In this document: positions 25,209 to 34,621 of the stretch, piece by piece
Layout of the letters: each line of letters begins with the position of its first letter
Numbering within the stretch: the first letter of the stretch is position 1
Source: Hymenobacter wooponensis
Lineage (GTDB): Bacteria > Bacteroidota > Bacteroidia > Cytophagales > Hymenobacteraceae
NCBI RefSeq assembly: GCF_004745865.1
Contig: NZ_SRKZ01000004.1
Coordinates: 620,001-684,000, forward strand
Direction: 5' to 3'
Length of the DNA stretch: 64,000 nt
The notes under the pieces: generated by a model
Databases searched by the model: none
Seen by the model: the letters and a program-made list of their open reading frames with translations, nothing else
Told to the model about the DNA's origin: nothing
Made by a program: the position numbers and the translations under genes

Positions 25209-26495
25209 CTATTCTTTTTCGGCCTTACTCTGCGCTTCCTGTTCCTGTTCTTCTACTGGCGTGAGCCGACCATGGTAGCGGTCTACCCAGTTCATGACTG
25301 GGGTAGCCAGGGTGCCGTGCAGCACAATAGAAAAAAGCACGGTGAAGCCTGTTATTGCCCATAACTCCCGGCCATCTGTAAAGTGATGCTCGTTGAGGGC
25401 GTAGGCCAGGTAAAAGAACGAGCCAATCCCCCGGATGCCAAACAAGGAAATAGCTAGTCGCTCGGGCCAACTGGTACGGCTGCCCGACAACGTGAGCAGG
25501 GCTGCGAAGGGCCGGAGCACGAGCACCAAGAATAGGCCTAGCGCTACCCCCGTCCAGGTCAGAGGCTCTAGCAACCCGCGCACCAGCGCACCACCAAACA
25601 GAATCAGAATTATCACAATCAGCAGGCGCTCCAGCTGATCGGTAAACTCGTGCATCTCGGTGTGGTACTCGTGGCTGCGCTCGTGGCGGCGCAGCGTAAC
25701 GGCAGCTACAAAAACTGCCAAGAAGCCATAGCCGTGCAACAATTCCGTTACGCCGTACGCCGTGAGCGTGACGGCCAGGGCCACAAACCCGTAGGCCTCT
25801 GGGTTGATGCTCACCCGGTGAGGCAAATCAAAAATCAGAAACGAGAGGCTGCGCCCGGCAAGCCAACCCGCCGCAATGCCCATGGCTATGCGATAGAGCA
25901 CGTCCATCCAGGCCCAGTCCAGCAGGCGGTCGGCGAGCGGCAGCGCCACGACGGGCACCAATACGAGCGCCAAGTGCACGAAAGGAAAGGCTAGGCCATC
26001 GTTGAGGCCCGCTTCACCGGTGAGGGCAAAGCGCACGTTGTCTTCGCGGCCCTCGCCGGGGTTGCCCACTTGCACATCGCCGGCCAGTACGGGGTCGGTG
26101 GGGGCCAGTACCGCCGCCAGTAGCAACGCCGATGCCGGCAGCATTCCGGCCACGCGCCACGACACGGCCGCAAACACGGCAATGACGATAATCATAAGCA
26201 CCAGCACTAACAGCAGCGGAATCCGCCAGCGCACGAGTGAGAACTTGCGGTCAATCTTCAGACCGGTACCCGTCAGGGCCACCGTGACGCACAGCTCCGT
26301 AAGGTGCATCACGAAGCCCGTGTGCTCAACTGGGTCGGGGCTAGGTAGCTCCAAGGGGAGCCAGTACACCAGTGCCCCAAGACCAACGAACAGAATAGGG
26401 TATGATAGCGGAAACTTCTTCAACAAGGATGGCAGCCAGGCGACGCCCAGAATGGCGATGCCCAGCACGACCAAGGCTAGATTATAATGCGGCAT
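25209..26495 (-). CDS. cation:proton antiporter (CPA1/NhaP type)
   Basis: The 428-residue protein has about 12 membrane helices. APTDPVLAGDVQVG and TGEAGLNDGLAFPF are the CPA1 motifs, the latter containing the Asn-Asp pair. A charged C-terminal tail rich in Glu/Gln follows (VEEQEQEAQSKAEKE). It is likely a Na+/H+ or K+/H+ exchanger in the inner membrane. It starts at ATG 26495 and stands alone. Distinct from the antiporter at 17562. Confidence 0.92.
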   Translation of the reverse strand: MPHYNLALVVLGIAILGVAWLPSLLKKFPLSYPILFVGLGALVYWLPLELPSPDPVEHTGFVMHLTELCVTVALTGTGLKIDRKFSLVRWRIPLLLVLVLMIIVIAVFAAVSWRVAGMLPASALLLAAVLAPTDPVLAGDVQVGNPGEGREDNVRFALTGEAGLNDGLAFPFVHLALVLVPVVALPLADRLLDWAWMDVLYRIAMGIAAGWLAGRSLSFLIFDLPHRVSINPEAYGFVALAVTLTAYGVTELLHGYGFLAVFVAAVTLRRHERSHEYHTEMHEFTDQLERLLIVIILILFGGALVRGLLEPLTWTGVALGLFLVLVLRPFAALLTLSGSRTSWPERLAISLFGIRGIGSFFYLAYALNEHHFTDGRELWAITGFTVLFSIVLHGTLATPVMNWVDRYHGRLTPVEEQEQEAQSKAEKE

Positions 26496-26651
26496 TGGGG
26501 GAAAGCAGAGGCGTGCGTGTTCTCGGGCTTACGCAACCTCTAGGCTATTGACTGAGCTGAGCGCAAATTCTGACCAGCAGCCTTCATTCAACTCACACCT
26601 GCTAGGCCAGTCTATTGCGCCTGAATTTCTCCTCAGCTTATTCTTTTCAGT

Positions 26652-27503
26652 ATGTCAGTTCGCCGTGTGTGGCTCAGTTTCGGGTCTTTGCTTGTGCTAG
26701 GAGCCGCCTGCAGCCGGCAGCCTACCGCCGATAACCCCAGCCGCTTTGTGGCCTCGCCACCCACTATTGACGGCCGCGCCTCGGAGTGGACCGACTCCCT
26801 GCAGTATACCTCCGCTAGCAAGCTGCAATACCAAGTGCTGAATGATGCCCGCGCCGTGTACGTGCGCCTGCGGGTAGCCGACCCAGCTACCCAGGCCAAG
26901 ATTATCCTGCAGGGGCTTACAGTATGGCTCGACACTACTGGACGCAATCAGCAGCAGTTTGGCGTGCACTATCCCCTGGGTGGTGGCATGGGCAGAATGA
27001 TGGCCATGCCGGGCACCCGCCCCGCAGCCGCGCCTACTCCCTCCGACCGCCAAGCTCGCCTAGGCCAGGCACTGGCCAGTATGACGGAGATGGAGCTGCT
27101 CAATTACAAAGGCAACCGGGAGCCCACCCTTACCGATGCGCAGTCGCAGTTGGGGGTACACGTAGCCGCCGCGTTCAACCCAGAGGGTACGCTAGTCTAC
27201 GAGCTTATGGTACCCATGCGCCTGCTCTACCGTAAGCTACCCAACCTTGCCAGCGGCCAAAAAGCCGTGGTAGGCCTGACTCTGGCGGGCACCAAATGGA
27301 CCGCCCCAGGTGGCAGTAGCGGCGGTATGAACGGAGGGGGCATGCGTGGTGGCGGCATGCGCAGCGGCGGCATGGGCGGAAATAGCAGCGGTATGCGCGG
27401 CGGAGGTGGTATGCGAGGGGGCAGCGGGGGCCGGACCGGAGGCGGGTCGCAGACGGGCGCCCCTATCTCGCTTAAAACTGCCGTGCAGCTCGCTAAGCCT
27501 TAG
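26652..27503 (+). CDS. lipoprotein with CBM9-like domain and Gly/Met-rich tail
   Basis: The 283-residue protein has a lipobox (LGAAC, cysteine near residue 20). The segment PTIDGRASEWTDSLQY recalls the start of carbohydrate-binding family 9 (DOMON-like) domains, which often begin with a short DG-x-W motif. From about residue 220 the chain is a low-complexity run of Gly-Gly-Met-Arg units. It probably faces the periplasm or surface. The substrate is unknown, and the tail may bind metal or self-associate. It is convergent with the T9SS plug gene. Confidence 0.7.
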   Translation: MSVRRVWLSFGSLLVLGAACSRQPTADNPSRFVASPPTIDGRASEWTDSLQYTSASKLQYQVLNDARAVYVRLRVADPATQAKIILQGLTVWLDTTGRNQQQFGVHYPLGGGMGRMMAMPGTRPAAAPTPSDRQARLGQALASMTEMELLNYKGNREPTLTDAQSQLGVHVAAAFNPEGTLVYELMVPMRLLYRKLPNLASGQKAVVGLTLAGTKWTAPGGSSGGMNGGGMRGGGMRSGGMGGNSSGMRGGGGMRGGSGGRTGGGSQTGAPISLKTAVQLAKP

Positions 27504-27530
27504 TCTTCGGCCCAAAACACTAGTTCATAA

Positions 27531-27564
27531 ACAAAGCGGCTGCCTGAGTAGGCAGCCGCTTTGT
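27531..27564. terminator. bidirectional terminator
   Basis: A perfect 15-bp stem (ACAAAGCGGCTGCCT and complement) with a 4-base loop lies between the convergent genes at 26652 and 27575. The T/A tracts are short in both directions. Confidence 0.8.
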
Positions 27565-27574
27565 ATGAATAGGC

Positions 27575-28921
27575 CTAGGGCTGGCGGCTATTTACGTCTA
27601 CCATCTGGTAGCCAATAAGCAAATCGGTGCGGGTGCCGGGTGGGCGATAGTACACCAGCAGGTCGTAGCGGTTTTCCGTTTCTTGGTGGCTTCCCTCCCA
27701 GTACACGCTGTTGGGCCCTTGGGCAGTTTGCACGGCGTAGATGTAGTTGTAGTAGCCCTGTTTAAGCAGCGCGTGGCCCGTGTATTCCTGCGCTTCGGCA
27801 TCATACGTGAGTTTGAACTCATCCTTGTACTGCCAATCGGTGAGGGCCCCTAGCACGTACACCGGGCCCGGCGCAGGTTGCTCAGCCCGTAGGTGAAATC
27901 CTACGTTAAGGTAGTCGCCGTTGGTGGCGCCGTTGCCGAACTCGCGGCTCTCAATTACGCGCTGGCCGTTAATGTCGTCGTACTGAGAGTAGCGCTGGCC
28001 GTTGCGGGTGGTTTCGGGCAGCAGCTCCGCCGTGCGCGGGGTCGTGTTCGGATCTATATGCGCCACGCCCACACCTTGCGAGCGGAACGTTCGTAGGTCG
28101 AAGAAGCGGAACTCGCTCAGGCCGGGGAAAGTATTTTCGAAGTTGAAATACTGGTAGTCGAGTTGGCGCTCTGCCTCCCGCACAAACGTGGGGCGCAGGT
28201 TGTACTTGGCATTGTCCCAGCGGTAGTTCTGGCGCAGCACCACCTTCACTTCCTGCGAGGGATTGATGATCTGCATGTTGTAGCGAATCCCGAAATCAAG
28301 CTGCTGCAAGGTGTAGCGCTCCTGCCCCGCCACCGGAATGCCCTGCTTCAGGAATACCTGCACGCCGCCCTCATCATACACTAAGATCCGGCGCGAGATG
28401 AGTGGCGTACCCCCGGGGCTGGTAACCACCCAGAGGTAATTGCCAGACAGCTTCACCCGCGGCATTTGCAGCCGGTAGTGATAGTAGGGCACTTTAGTGG
28501 TGTTAGAAACGCGGTAGTCGGTGATATTCTGCTCGTTGATTTCGCTGAGGAATTGCGTATCAGTGAGCACCGAGGGCTGCCAGTTTATATCGCAGTGCAC
28601 CAGCTTGGCCGTGAGGCGGCCGCCCTGACTGCCCAGCACGTCGAACTCCAATGTCACCGGCTGCCCCTGGCCTAGCGAAATCACCGGCGGATTAAACACC
28701 TCATTCACCTGCCCCGTGGGCACGTAGCACAGCACCGTCCGCACGTTAGGGTCGTAGATGGCATCCTCGTAGCGCAGGGTCTTGTCGGCGTAGTACTCGG
28801 TATTTGCCTTCTGCCCTGGCGTAGCTGGCCTACGGGCGGCGTTGGGGTCGGTGATGGGCGTACCCAGAGGCACGCAGGCAGCAGCGAGAAGCAGGAGTGG
28901 GAAGAAAGGAAGTAGGCGCAT
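27575..28921 (-). CDS. type IX secretion system plug protein (DUF5103)
   Basis: The 448-residue lipoprotein (LLLAAAC lipobox, cysteine near residue 16) matches the DUF5103 family. Typical segments include LRYEDAIYDPNVRTVLCY, GQPVTLEFDVLG and HCDINWQPS. In Flavobacterium the family member blocks the periplasmic side of the SprA translocon when PorV is absent. Its presence implies a type IX secretion system elsewhere in the genome. Length is usual. It starts at ATG 28921; the 263-bp gap upstream holds two CTAGGCC-type motifs. Confidence 0.9.
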   Translation of the reverse strand: MRLLPFFPLLLLAAACVPLGTPITDPNAARRPATPGQKANTEYYADKTLRYEDAIYDPNVRTVLCYVPTGQVNEVFNPPVISLGQGQPVTLEFDVLGSQGGRLTAKLVHCDINWQPSVLTDTQFLSEINEQNITDYRVSNTTKVPYYHYRLQMPRVKLSGNYLWVVTSPGGTPLISRRILVYDEGGVQVFLKQGIPVAGQERYTLQQLDFGIRYNMQIINPSQEVKVVLRQNYRWDNAKYNLRPTFVREAERQLDYQYFNFENTFPGLSEFRFFDLRTFRSQGVGVAHIDPNTTPRTAELLPETTRNGQRYSQYDDINGQRVIESREFGNGATNGDYLNVGFHLRAEQPAPGPVYVLGALTDWQYKDEFKLTYDAEAQEYTGHALLKQGYYNYIYAVQTAQGPNSVYWEGSHQETENRYDLLVYYRPPGTRTDLLIGYQMVDVNSRQP

Positions 28922-29184
28922 ACTGCGAATGTACGCCGCGATGGTTACCTAGGCTACACTTACCACACTACTACCCTTGCGTAACCCAGCGCGTATAGTC
29001 AAACACTAAGGCAGCCCTAGGCCAGTATTGGCCCTTAGGCGGCTAACTCTGTTACCGTAAACCTAAACAGGCCTCCCTACCGGTTTAAACTGTGTTCTGC
29101 TTCTGCTTGCCTTTTCCCTAGTGATGTAATGGACGCAGAAGTTGACTTATCTGGCTTACACATCAACGAATTGCATTCATAGAA

Positions 29185-29532
29185 ATGGCTGAAACCAACA
29201 AAGCAATTTTAGAGAAGGCAAATGCGGCTATTATGTCCGGCAACAATGAGGGTTTCCTGTCTCACTGCACCGAAGATACCAAATGGGTATTTGTGGGCGA
29301 TATAACTCTAGACGGGAAGGAAGCTGTTCGACAATGGATGGCAACCGCTTACGTGGAGCCCCCCAAGTTCATGGTGGAGCACTTGATTGCGGAAGATGAC
29401 TTCGTTACCGCTATCGGCAAAATCGACTTGAAGGACGACAACGGGGAGACGGCCAGCCATCTGTACTGCGACGTATGGCGATTTCGCGACGGTAAAATGG
29501 CCGAGTTGAAAGCCTTCGTCATCAAAGCCTAG
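29185..29532 (+). CDS. nuclear transport factor 2-like (SnoaL-type) protein
   Basis: The 115-residue protein has the cone-shaped NTF2-like fold signature: ILEKANAAIMSGNNEGFLSHCTEDTKWVF, then GKEAVRQWM and YCDVWRFRDGKMAELKAFV. The family includes small enzymes and ligand-binding proteins; the function here is unknown. It starts at ATG 29185 and stands alone, ending GCC TAG and followed by a strong terminator. Confidence 0.85.
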   Translation: MAETNKAILEKANAAIMSGNNEGFLSHCTEDTKWVFVGDITLDGKEAVRQWMATAYVEPPKFMVEHLIAEDDFVTAIGKIDLKDDNGETASHLYCDVWRFRDGKMAELKAFVIKA

Positions 29533-29562
29533 CCTACTAGGCTATGGCCGGTTTACACAAAA

Positions 29563-29610
29563 ACAAAACTCCCCGCCCGAAGCAAATTGCCTCTGAGCGG
29601 GGAGTTTTGT
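29563..29610. terminator. bidirectional terminator
   Basis: A 14-bp stem (ACAAAACTCCCCGC and its complement at 29597-29610) with outer A/T flanks lies between convergent genes 29185 and 29629. The loop is 20 bases. Confidence 0.85.
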
Positions 29611-29628
29611 GTAACCAGAAACTGAGGT

Positions 29629-31524
29629 TTACATCTCAGCTAGCATTTCCCAACGGTCGTTGAGCTGGGCTAACTCCTTCTTCACTTGCTCAAATTTGAT
29701 AGTGGCGTCTTTCAGTTGAGCGGTATTGTTGTAAGTGGCTGGGTCGGCAAGTTGCGCCTCGTACTGGGCTAGCTCCTTTTCCAGGGTCCCAATACGAGCT
29801 TCTACCTCCTCCAGCTCCTTCTTTTGCTTGGAGCTGCTCGGGCCGCTGGTAGTCTTAACCGGCTCGGTTTTGGGCAGCGGCTTAGGGGCCGACGGCGATG
29901 GGAGGCCTGCTTTCTTGGCGTTTTTCTCGCGGTCTTCCTGCCACTGCTCGTACTCGGCGTAGGTGCCGGGGTACTCCTTCAGCTGGTAGTCCTCGATATA
30001 CCAGATCTTGTTGGCCACATTCTCCACGAAAAAACGGTCGTGGCTAATCACGATGTAGGTTCCCTGATACTGATCCAAGGCCTGAATCAGAATGTTCACC
30101 GACTGCATGTCCAAGTGGTTGGTCGGTTCGTCGAGGAGCAGGAAGTTGGCTTCCGAAATCAGGGTTTTGGCCAGGGCCACGCGGCTTTTCTCGCCCCCAG
30201 AAAGCACCTTGATCTTCTTATACACCTCGTCGCCGGTGAACAGGAAGGAGCCTAGCACCGTGCGTAATTCCATTTCGGTGCGCTTTGAGCCGGCCTCTAC
30301 CATTTCCTGCAGAATCTCGTTCTCAATGCGCAGGCTTTCCAGCTGGTGCTGGGCGTAGAACGACATGATGACGTTGTGGCCTAGCTGGTGATTTCCCGAA
30401 GTAGGCGCTTCGGTACCCGCCACCAAACGCATTAGCGTAGACTTACCCTTACCGTTGGCACCAATGAGGGCGATTTTGTCGCCGCGCTCAATGTGCACGT
30501 GAGTATCGCGGAAGATAAGTTTCTCGCCGTACTTCTTGCCCACGTGTTCCATGCGCAGAATGTGGCGGCCCGGCGTCACGGTGAAGTTAAACTTGATGTT
30601 CACCTTGGCGTCGTCGGCGGCTACGTCTTCAATGCGCTCCAGCTTATCCAGGGCCTTTACGCGGCTTTGGGCCTGCTTGGCTTTAGAAGCCTTGGCCTTA
30701 AAGCGCTCAATGAAACGCTCAGCCTGCCGAATCTGGGCCTGCTGGTTTTCGAAAGCACCTTTCTGAATGGCGTTGCGCTCCTCTTTCTCTTCGAGGTAGA
30801 AGCTGTAGTTACCGGCGTAGGGCACCAGCTTACCGCCCGTTACCTCCACGGTGGTGTTGGTGGTGCGGTCCAGGAACTCCCGGTCGTGCGATACAATAAT
30901 TACGGCACCTTCGTAGCCGGCCAGGTAGTTTTCAATCCACTTAATGGAGGGCAAGTCCAAGTGGTTGGTTGGTTCGTCGAGGAGGAGGAGCGAGGGTTGC
31001 TGAAGCAGAATCTTAGCCAGCATCACGCGCATGCGCCAGCCACCCGAGAACAGCTTCAGGGGGCGCTGCAGCTCCTCAGTGGTAAAGCCTAGGCCTTCCA
31101 GAATTTCTTCGGTACGGGCCTGCATGGTGTAGCCGCCCAGCGCCTCAAAGCGCTCCTGCAGATCGGCCAGCTTCTCCACCAGGTCGTCGGTGTAGTTGGT
31201 CTCGAACTCCAGCAACACCTCGTCAATCTTCTTCTGAATCTCTAGCGCCTCTCCGAAAGCCTGCATGGCCACCACCAGAATGGGCTCGTGAGAATCATAA
31301 GAAAGCAAATCCTGGTTCAGGAAACCCAGGCTCACATCTTTGCTCATGGAGATGCTGCCGCCGTCGGGCTTGTACTCCCCCACCAGAATGCGCAGCAGCG
31401 TAGATTTGCCCCGGCCATTCAGCCCAATGAGGCCAATCTTATCCTTGGGCTTAATATGCAGGTTGGCCTTGTCGTAGAGCGTACGGGAGCCGAAATGAAA
31501 GTCGAGGTCAGTAATGGAAATCAT
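29629..31524 (-). CDS. ABC-F family ATPase (Uup/EttA-like)
   Basis: The 631-residue protein (start ATG 31524, MISITDLDFHFGSRTLYD) has two ABC domains and no membrane helices. Walker A sites are GLNGRGKST and GANGKGKST. Signature motifs are LFSGGWRMR and LSGGEKSR. Walker B regions are LLLDEPTNHLD in both halves. The linker between the halves is Lys/Ala/Gln-rich, and a C-terminal coiled coil (LEEVEARIGTLEKELAQYEAQL) follows, as in Uup. ABC-F proteins act on the ribosome. A promoter box precedes it. Confidence 0.95.
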   Translation of the reverse strand: MISITDLDFHFGSRTLYDKANLHIKPKDKIGLIGLNGRGKSTLLRILVGEYKPDGGSISMSKDVSLGFLNQDLLSYDSHEPILVVAMQAFGEALEIQKKIDEVLLEFETNYTDDLVEKLADLQERFEALGGYTMQARTEEILEGLGFTTEELQRPLKLFSGGWRMRVMLAKILLQQPSLLLLDEPTNHLDLPSIKWIENYLAGYEGAVIIVSHDREFLDRTTNTTVEVTGGKLVPYAGNYSFYLEEKEERNAIQKGAFENQQAQIRQAERFIERFKAKASKAKQAQSRVKALDKLERIEDVAADDAKVNIKFNFTVTPGRHILRMEHVGKKYGEKLIFRDTHVHIERGDKIALIGANGKGKSTLMRLVAGTEAPTSGNHQLGHNVIMSFYAQHQLESLRIENEILQEMVEAGSKRTEMELRTVLGSFLFTGDEVYKKIKVLSGGEKSRVALAKTLISEANFLLLDEPTNHLDMQSVNILIQALDQYQGTYIVISHDRFFVENVANKIWYIEDYQLKEYPGTYAEYEQWQEDREKNAKKAGLPSPSAPKPLPKTEPVKTTSGPSSSKQKKELEEVEARIGTLEKELAQYEAQLADPATYNNTAQLKDATIKFEQVKKELAQLNDRWEMLAEM

Positions 31525-31548
31525 CCTACTTTGCGAGCTATGAAGCCG

Positions 31549-31556
31549 CAAAGGTA
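31549..31556 (-). promoter_or_regulatory. -7 box upstream of the ABC-F gene
   Basis: On the minus strand TACCTTTG fits TAnnTTTG and is followed by CGGC, matching the ychF box. It lies 25 bp before the ATG at 31524. Confidence 0.5.
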
Positions 31557-31604
31557 CGATCTATCTTGTTGAAGCTGGATCAGAAGTTAACACAACTGTT
31601 GTAT

Positions 31605-32213
31605 ATGTATAGTATAGACAAAAAAGATAAGCTGCTTCTTATACTTGATTTAGATGAGACGCTAATTCACGCATCGAGCACGGAGCTTGACCGACCAGCT
31701 GATTTTCGCCTATTCGACTATCATATCTACAAACGGCCGCATTTAAAAGAATTTCTGACTAGTTGCAGTAGGCATTTCAGGCTCGCAATATGGTCGTCCG
31801 CCTCCGACGATTATGTAGCTGAAGTGACCAAACAGATTGTTCCCGCGTCTATACCCCTCGATTTTGTTTGGGGCAGGAGCCGCTGTACCTATTGCTTCCA
31901 CAACGCTGCTTTCGAGGAGTCAGGGCACACCAATTATCACAGTCATTACGACTACGTTAAGGTGCTAAAGAAGCTACGACGGCACGGTTATGATTTGAAT
32001 AAGGTGCTGATAGTTGATGATACTCCGGCCAAATCCAAACGGAATTTTGGCAATGCCATTTATCCTAAAGAGTACAAAGGGCAATCATACGACTCTGAGT
32101 TAGCGCTGCTTTCTGACTATCTGATTCAGCTTAAAGACGCTGAAAATGTCCGATCAATTGAGAAAAGAGGCTGGAGGAACCATATGAACTGTAGTAGTGA
32201 GACAGACTTGTAG
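31605..32213 (+). CDS. FCP1/NLI-like HAD phosphatase
   Basis: The ATG at 31605 (MYSIDKKDKLLLILDLDETL) gives 202 residues; a TTG at 31566 could extend it by 13. LILDLDETLIHAS is the DxDx(T/V) HAD motif of NLI-interacting-factor phosphatases. The motif-2 Ser/Thr is probably in AIWSSASDDY, and VDDTPAK is the motif-4 aspartate segment. Eukaryotic relatives dephosphorylate RNA polymerase II; bacterial ones are little studied. The gene is AT-richer than its surroundings and probably horizontally acquired. It overlaps the ABC-F promoter region. Confidence 0.85.
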   Translation: MYSIDKKDKLLLILDLDETLIHASSTELDRPADFRLFDYHIYKRPHLKEFLTSCSRHFRLAIWSSASDDYVAEVTKQIVPASIPLDFVWGRSRCTYCFHNAAFEESGHTNYHSHYDYVKVLKKLRRHGYDLNKVLIVDDTPAKSKRNFGNAIYPKEYKGQSYDSELALLSDYLIQLKDAENVRSIEKRGWRNHMNCSSETDL

Positions 32214-32222
32214 TATAGCCCT

Positions 32223-32822
32223 CTATACCCCCTCAAACACCTCCGTCCACTCAATTTGCAGTTCCGGCAGGGTAGCCACCGGAATCAAGCCGGGCGTATA
32301 AAATTCGCCGCGCAGTTGGTAGCTGCCCGCTTCATCCAATAGATATACTACCACGTTTTTCTGCTCGGGCGTTACCATCCAATATTCCTGCACACCCACT
32401 TCTTCGTAAAGGTCGAATTTCTCCTTAGTGTCGCGGGAGACATTACCGGGCGAGAGAATTTCAATGATCCAATCGGGGGCGCCGAGACAGCCTCGCTCAT
32501 CGAGCTTCTGTGGGTCGCAGATGACACAGATATCGGGCTGTACTACGGTTTCGATGCTGGCGTCACCGTTAGGTGTAGCCCGGCTCAAGCGGACATCAAA
32601 GGGCGCTATATAGGTGCGACATTGTTTGCCACGTAGGTAGGAAGCTATTGGGGTACTAATATTCCGCGAAATGTCCTGATGAGCACGTTTGGGCGCGGGG
32701 CTCATCAGTCGCACTTTACCTCGGATGAGTTCTACCCAATCCGTTAACTGCCAGGTTAGATAGTCGGCGTAGGTATAGCGGCGGGTCAAGTCAAGCTGGG
32801 AAAGTTGCGTTACAGAGGCCAT
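32223..32822 (-). CDS. Uma2 family (DUF820) putative endonuclease
   Basis: The start at ATG 32822 (MASVTQLSQLDLTRRYTYADYLTW) gives 199 residues; the longer frame upstream looks non-native. The PD-(D/E)XK-type Uma2 features are visible: WVELIRGKVRLMSPAP, VQPDICVICDP (acidic residue), PDWIIEILSPGN (E-x-L-S-P) and YEEVGVQEYWMV. The family is multicopy in cyanobacteria and Hymenobacter and its role is unclear. Convergent with the FCP1-like gene. Confidence 0.93.
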   Translation of the reverse strand: MASVTQLSQLDLTRRYTYADYLTWQLTDWVELIRGKVRLMSPAPKRAHQDISRNISTPIASYLRGKQCRTYIAPFDVRLSRATPNGDASIETVVQPDICVICDPQKLDERGCLGAPDWIIEILSPGNVSRDTKEKFDLYEEVGVQEYWMVTPEQKNVVVYLLDEAGSYQLRGEFYTPGLIPVATLPELQIEWTEVFEGV

Positions 32823-32907
32823 AATCGAAACGTTGCTGATGAATCGTAAAGATATACGTTGCATGGCGTTACCTGACAGGTGAATAGTCGACAAAGGCTG
32901 CTTTCCC

Positions 32908-32950
32908 AAAGCAAGAGAGCCCGCACACTATGTGCGGGCTCTCTTGCTTT
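32908..32950 (-). terminator. rho-independent terminator after the amidase gene
   Basis: A perfect 20-bp stem (AAAGCAAGAGAGCCCGCACA and complement) with a 3-base loop. It lies 21 bp past the amidase stop on the minus strand. Confidence 0.88.
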
Positions 32951-32970
32951 CGTAGGCTTATGAATCCCTC

Positions 32971-34608
32971 CTACCCCACAAAGGGCGCTTTAAACTGCGG
33001 GGCCACGCGCTTCTTTGAGGCTTGCTCGTAAGCGTAGGCCACCGTCAGCAGTTCGGCCTCTTTGTAGGCGCCTCCCACGAAGGACAGGCCTACGGGCAAA
33101 CCGTACACTTGGCCCATGGGCACCGTAATGTGGGGGTAGCCGGCCATGGCCGCGGGTGAAGAGAAACCGGGGCCGCCGCCCGAGTCGCCGTTAATGAGGT
33201 CGATGCAGCGGGCCGGGGCGTTGGTGATGGCCACGATGGCATCGAGCTTGTTGTCGCTGATAACTTTGTCGATGGCTTGGCGGGCCCCCGTCTGCGACTT
33301 GCGTTTGGCCGCTTGGTACTTCGCGCTTTCTAGGCCTTCTAGCTTGTTGGAGTCTTCCAGAATTTCCTGCTGGAAGAACGGCATGGCCTTGGCCTTGTTC
33401 TGGGTGTTGAAGCTGATAACGTCGGAGAGAGTTTTCACCTGCGCGTTGGCCGTAGAGAGGTACTTGTTTACCCCATCCTTGAACTCGTAGAGCAGCACAT
33501 CGTACTCAGCCTGGCCTAGGGGGTCGGTGTTCTTCTCCACTTCTACTTCTACCACGTTGGCACCCTGGGCTTTTAGCAGTTCTACGGCAGCTTGCAGCAG
33601 CGGAATGGCATCGGAAGAACCCTTCAGGTGGCCTTTTTCTACGCCCAGGCGCTTGCCTTTAAGGCCGTTGGGGTCCAGAAATTTGGTGTAGTCGGGTTGG
33701 GTTTTGCCGTTGCTTTCCTTGGTTACGGCATCGGCGGCATCTACACCAGTCAAGGCTCCTAGCAGAATGGCCGCATCGTGGACGGTGCGGGTCATGGGGC
33801 CGGCGGTGTCCTGGGTGGCGGAAATAGGGATGATGCCCGCGCGGCTCCAGAGGCCTACGGTAGGCTTAATGCCCACTAGGCCACTGCACGAGGCCGGCGA
33901 CACAATAGAGCCATCCGTTTCGGTGCCAATGGCCAGGGCGCAGAGGTTGGCAGAAGCAGCAGCTCCCGAGCCGGCGCTGGAGCCGCTGGGCGTGCGGTCC
34001 AGAATGAAGGGGTTTTTGGTTTGACCGCCTCTGCTGCTCCAGCCGCTGGTGCTGCGCGTAGAGCGGAAGTTGGCCCACTCGCTGAGGTTGGTTTTGCCCA
34101 GCACTACGGCGCCGGCCTCGCGTAGTTTCTTCACAATAAACGCATCCTGCGCGGCTTTGTGCCCGGCCAAGGCCAGGGAGCCCGCGGTGGTTTGCTGCTT
34201 ATCGGCGGTATCAATATTGTCTTTGATGAGCACGGGGATGCCATGCAGGGGGCCGCGCACTTTACCATCTTTACGCTCCTTGTCCAGCGCATCGGCAATG
34301 GTGAGGGCATCGGGGTTTACCTCAATGACGGAGTTGAGCTTGGGGCCAGCTTTGTCGATGGCGTCAATACGCTTGAGGTAGAGTTCCGCGATAGAGCGAG
34401 CCGTGAGGGTGCCGCTGCTCATTTTCTGTTGCAGGTCCTGGACGGTGGCCTCATTCAGCTCAAAAGTATCGGAGGAGGTGCCTTCCGGGGTGCCATCAGC
34501 CGTGGCGGCCTGGCCTTCATCAGGGGCAGTGGAGCAGGCGCTAAAGGAAAAGGTAGAGAGAGCCAGGCCCGCGAGGGAGCCATTACGCAGGAAAATTCGG
34601 CGGTTCAT
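32971..34608 (-). CDS. amidase family protein, Tat lipoprotein
   Basis: The 545-residue amidase-signature protein has a twin-arginine-like start (MNRRIFLRNG) and a lipobox near residue 25 (FSAC), so it is probably exported folded and lipidated. The catalytic Ser-Ser-Lys triad is supported by IPVLIKDNID (Lys), GQTKNPF and TPSGSSAGSGAAAS (Ser). GTETDGSIVSPASCSG is the amidase signature continuation. It hydrolyses amides, but the substrate cannot be told; it is not in a GatCAB operon. Length is normal. Confidence 0.94.
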   Translation of the reverse strand: MNRRIFLRNGSLAGLALSTFSFSACSTAPDEGQAATADGTPEGTSSDTFELNEATVQDLQQKMSSGTLTARSIAELYLKRIDAIDKAGPKLNSVIEVNPDALTIADALDKERKDGKVRGPLHGIPVLIKDNIDTADKQQTTAGSLALAGHKAAQDAFIVKKLREAGAVVLGKTNLSEWANFRSTRSTSGWSSRGGQTKNPFILDRTPSGSSAGSGAAASANLCALAIGTETDGSIVSPASCSGLVGIKPTVGLWSRAGIIPISATQDTAGPMTRTVHDAAILLGALTGVDAADAVTKESNGKTQPDYTKFLDPNGLKGKRLGVEKGHLKGSSDAIPLLQAAVELLKAQGANVVEVEVEKNTDPLGQAEYDVLLYEFKDGVNKYLSTANAQVKTLSDVISFNTQNKAKAMPFFQQEILEDSNKLEGLESAKYQAAKRKSQTGARQAIDKVISDNKLDAIVAITNAPARCIDLINGDSGGGPGFSSPAAMAGYPHITVPMGQVYGLPVGLSFVGGAYKEAELLTVAYAYEQASKKRVAPQFKAPFVG

Positions 34609-34621
34609 AGGGGAGTAAAGT

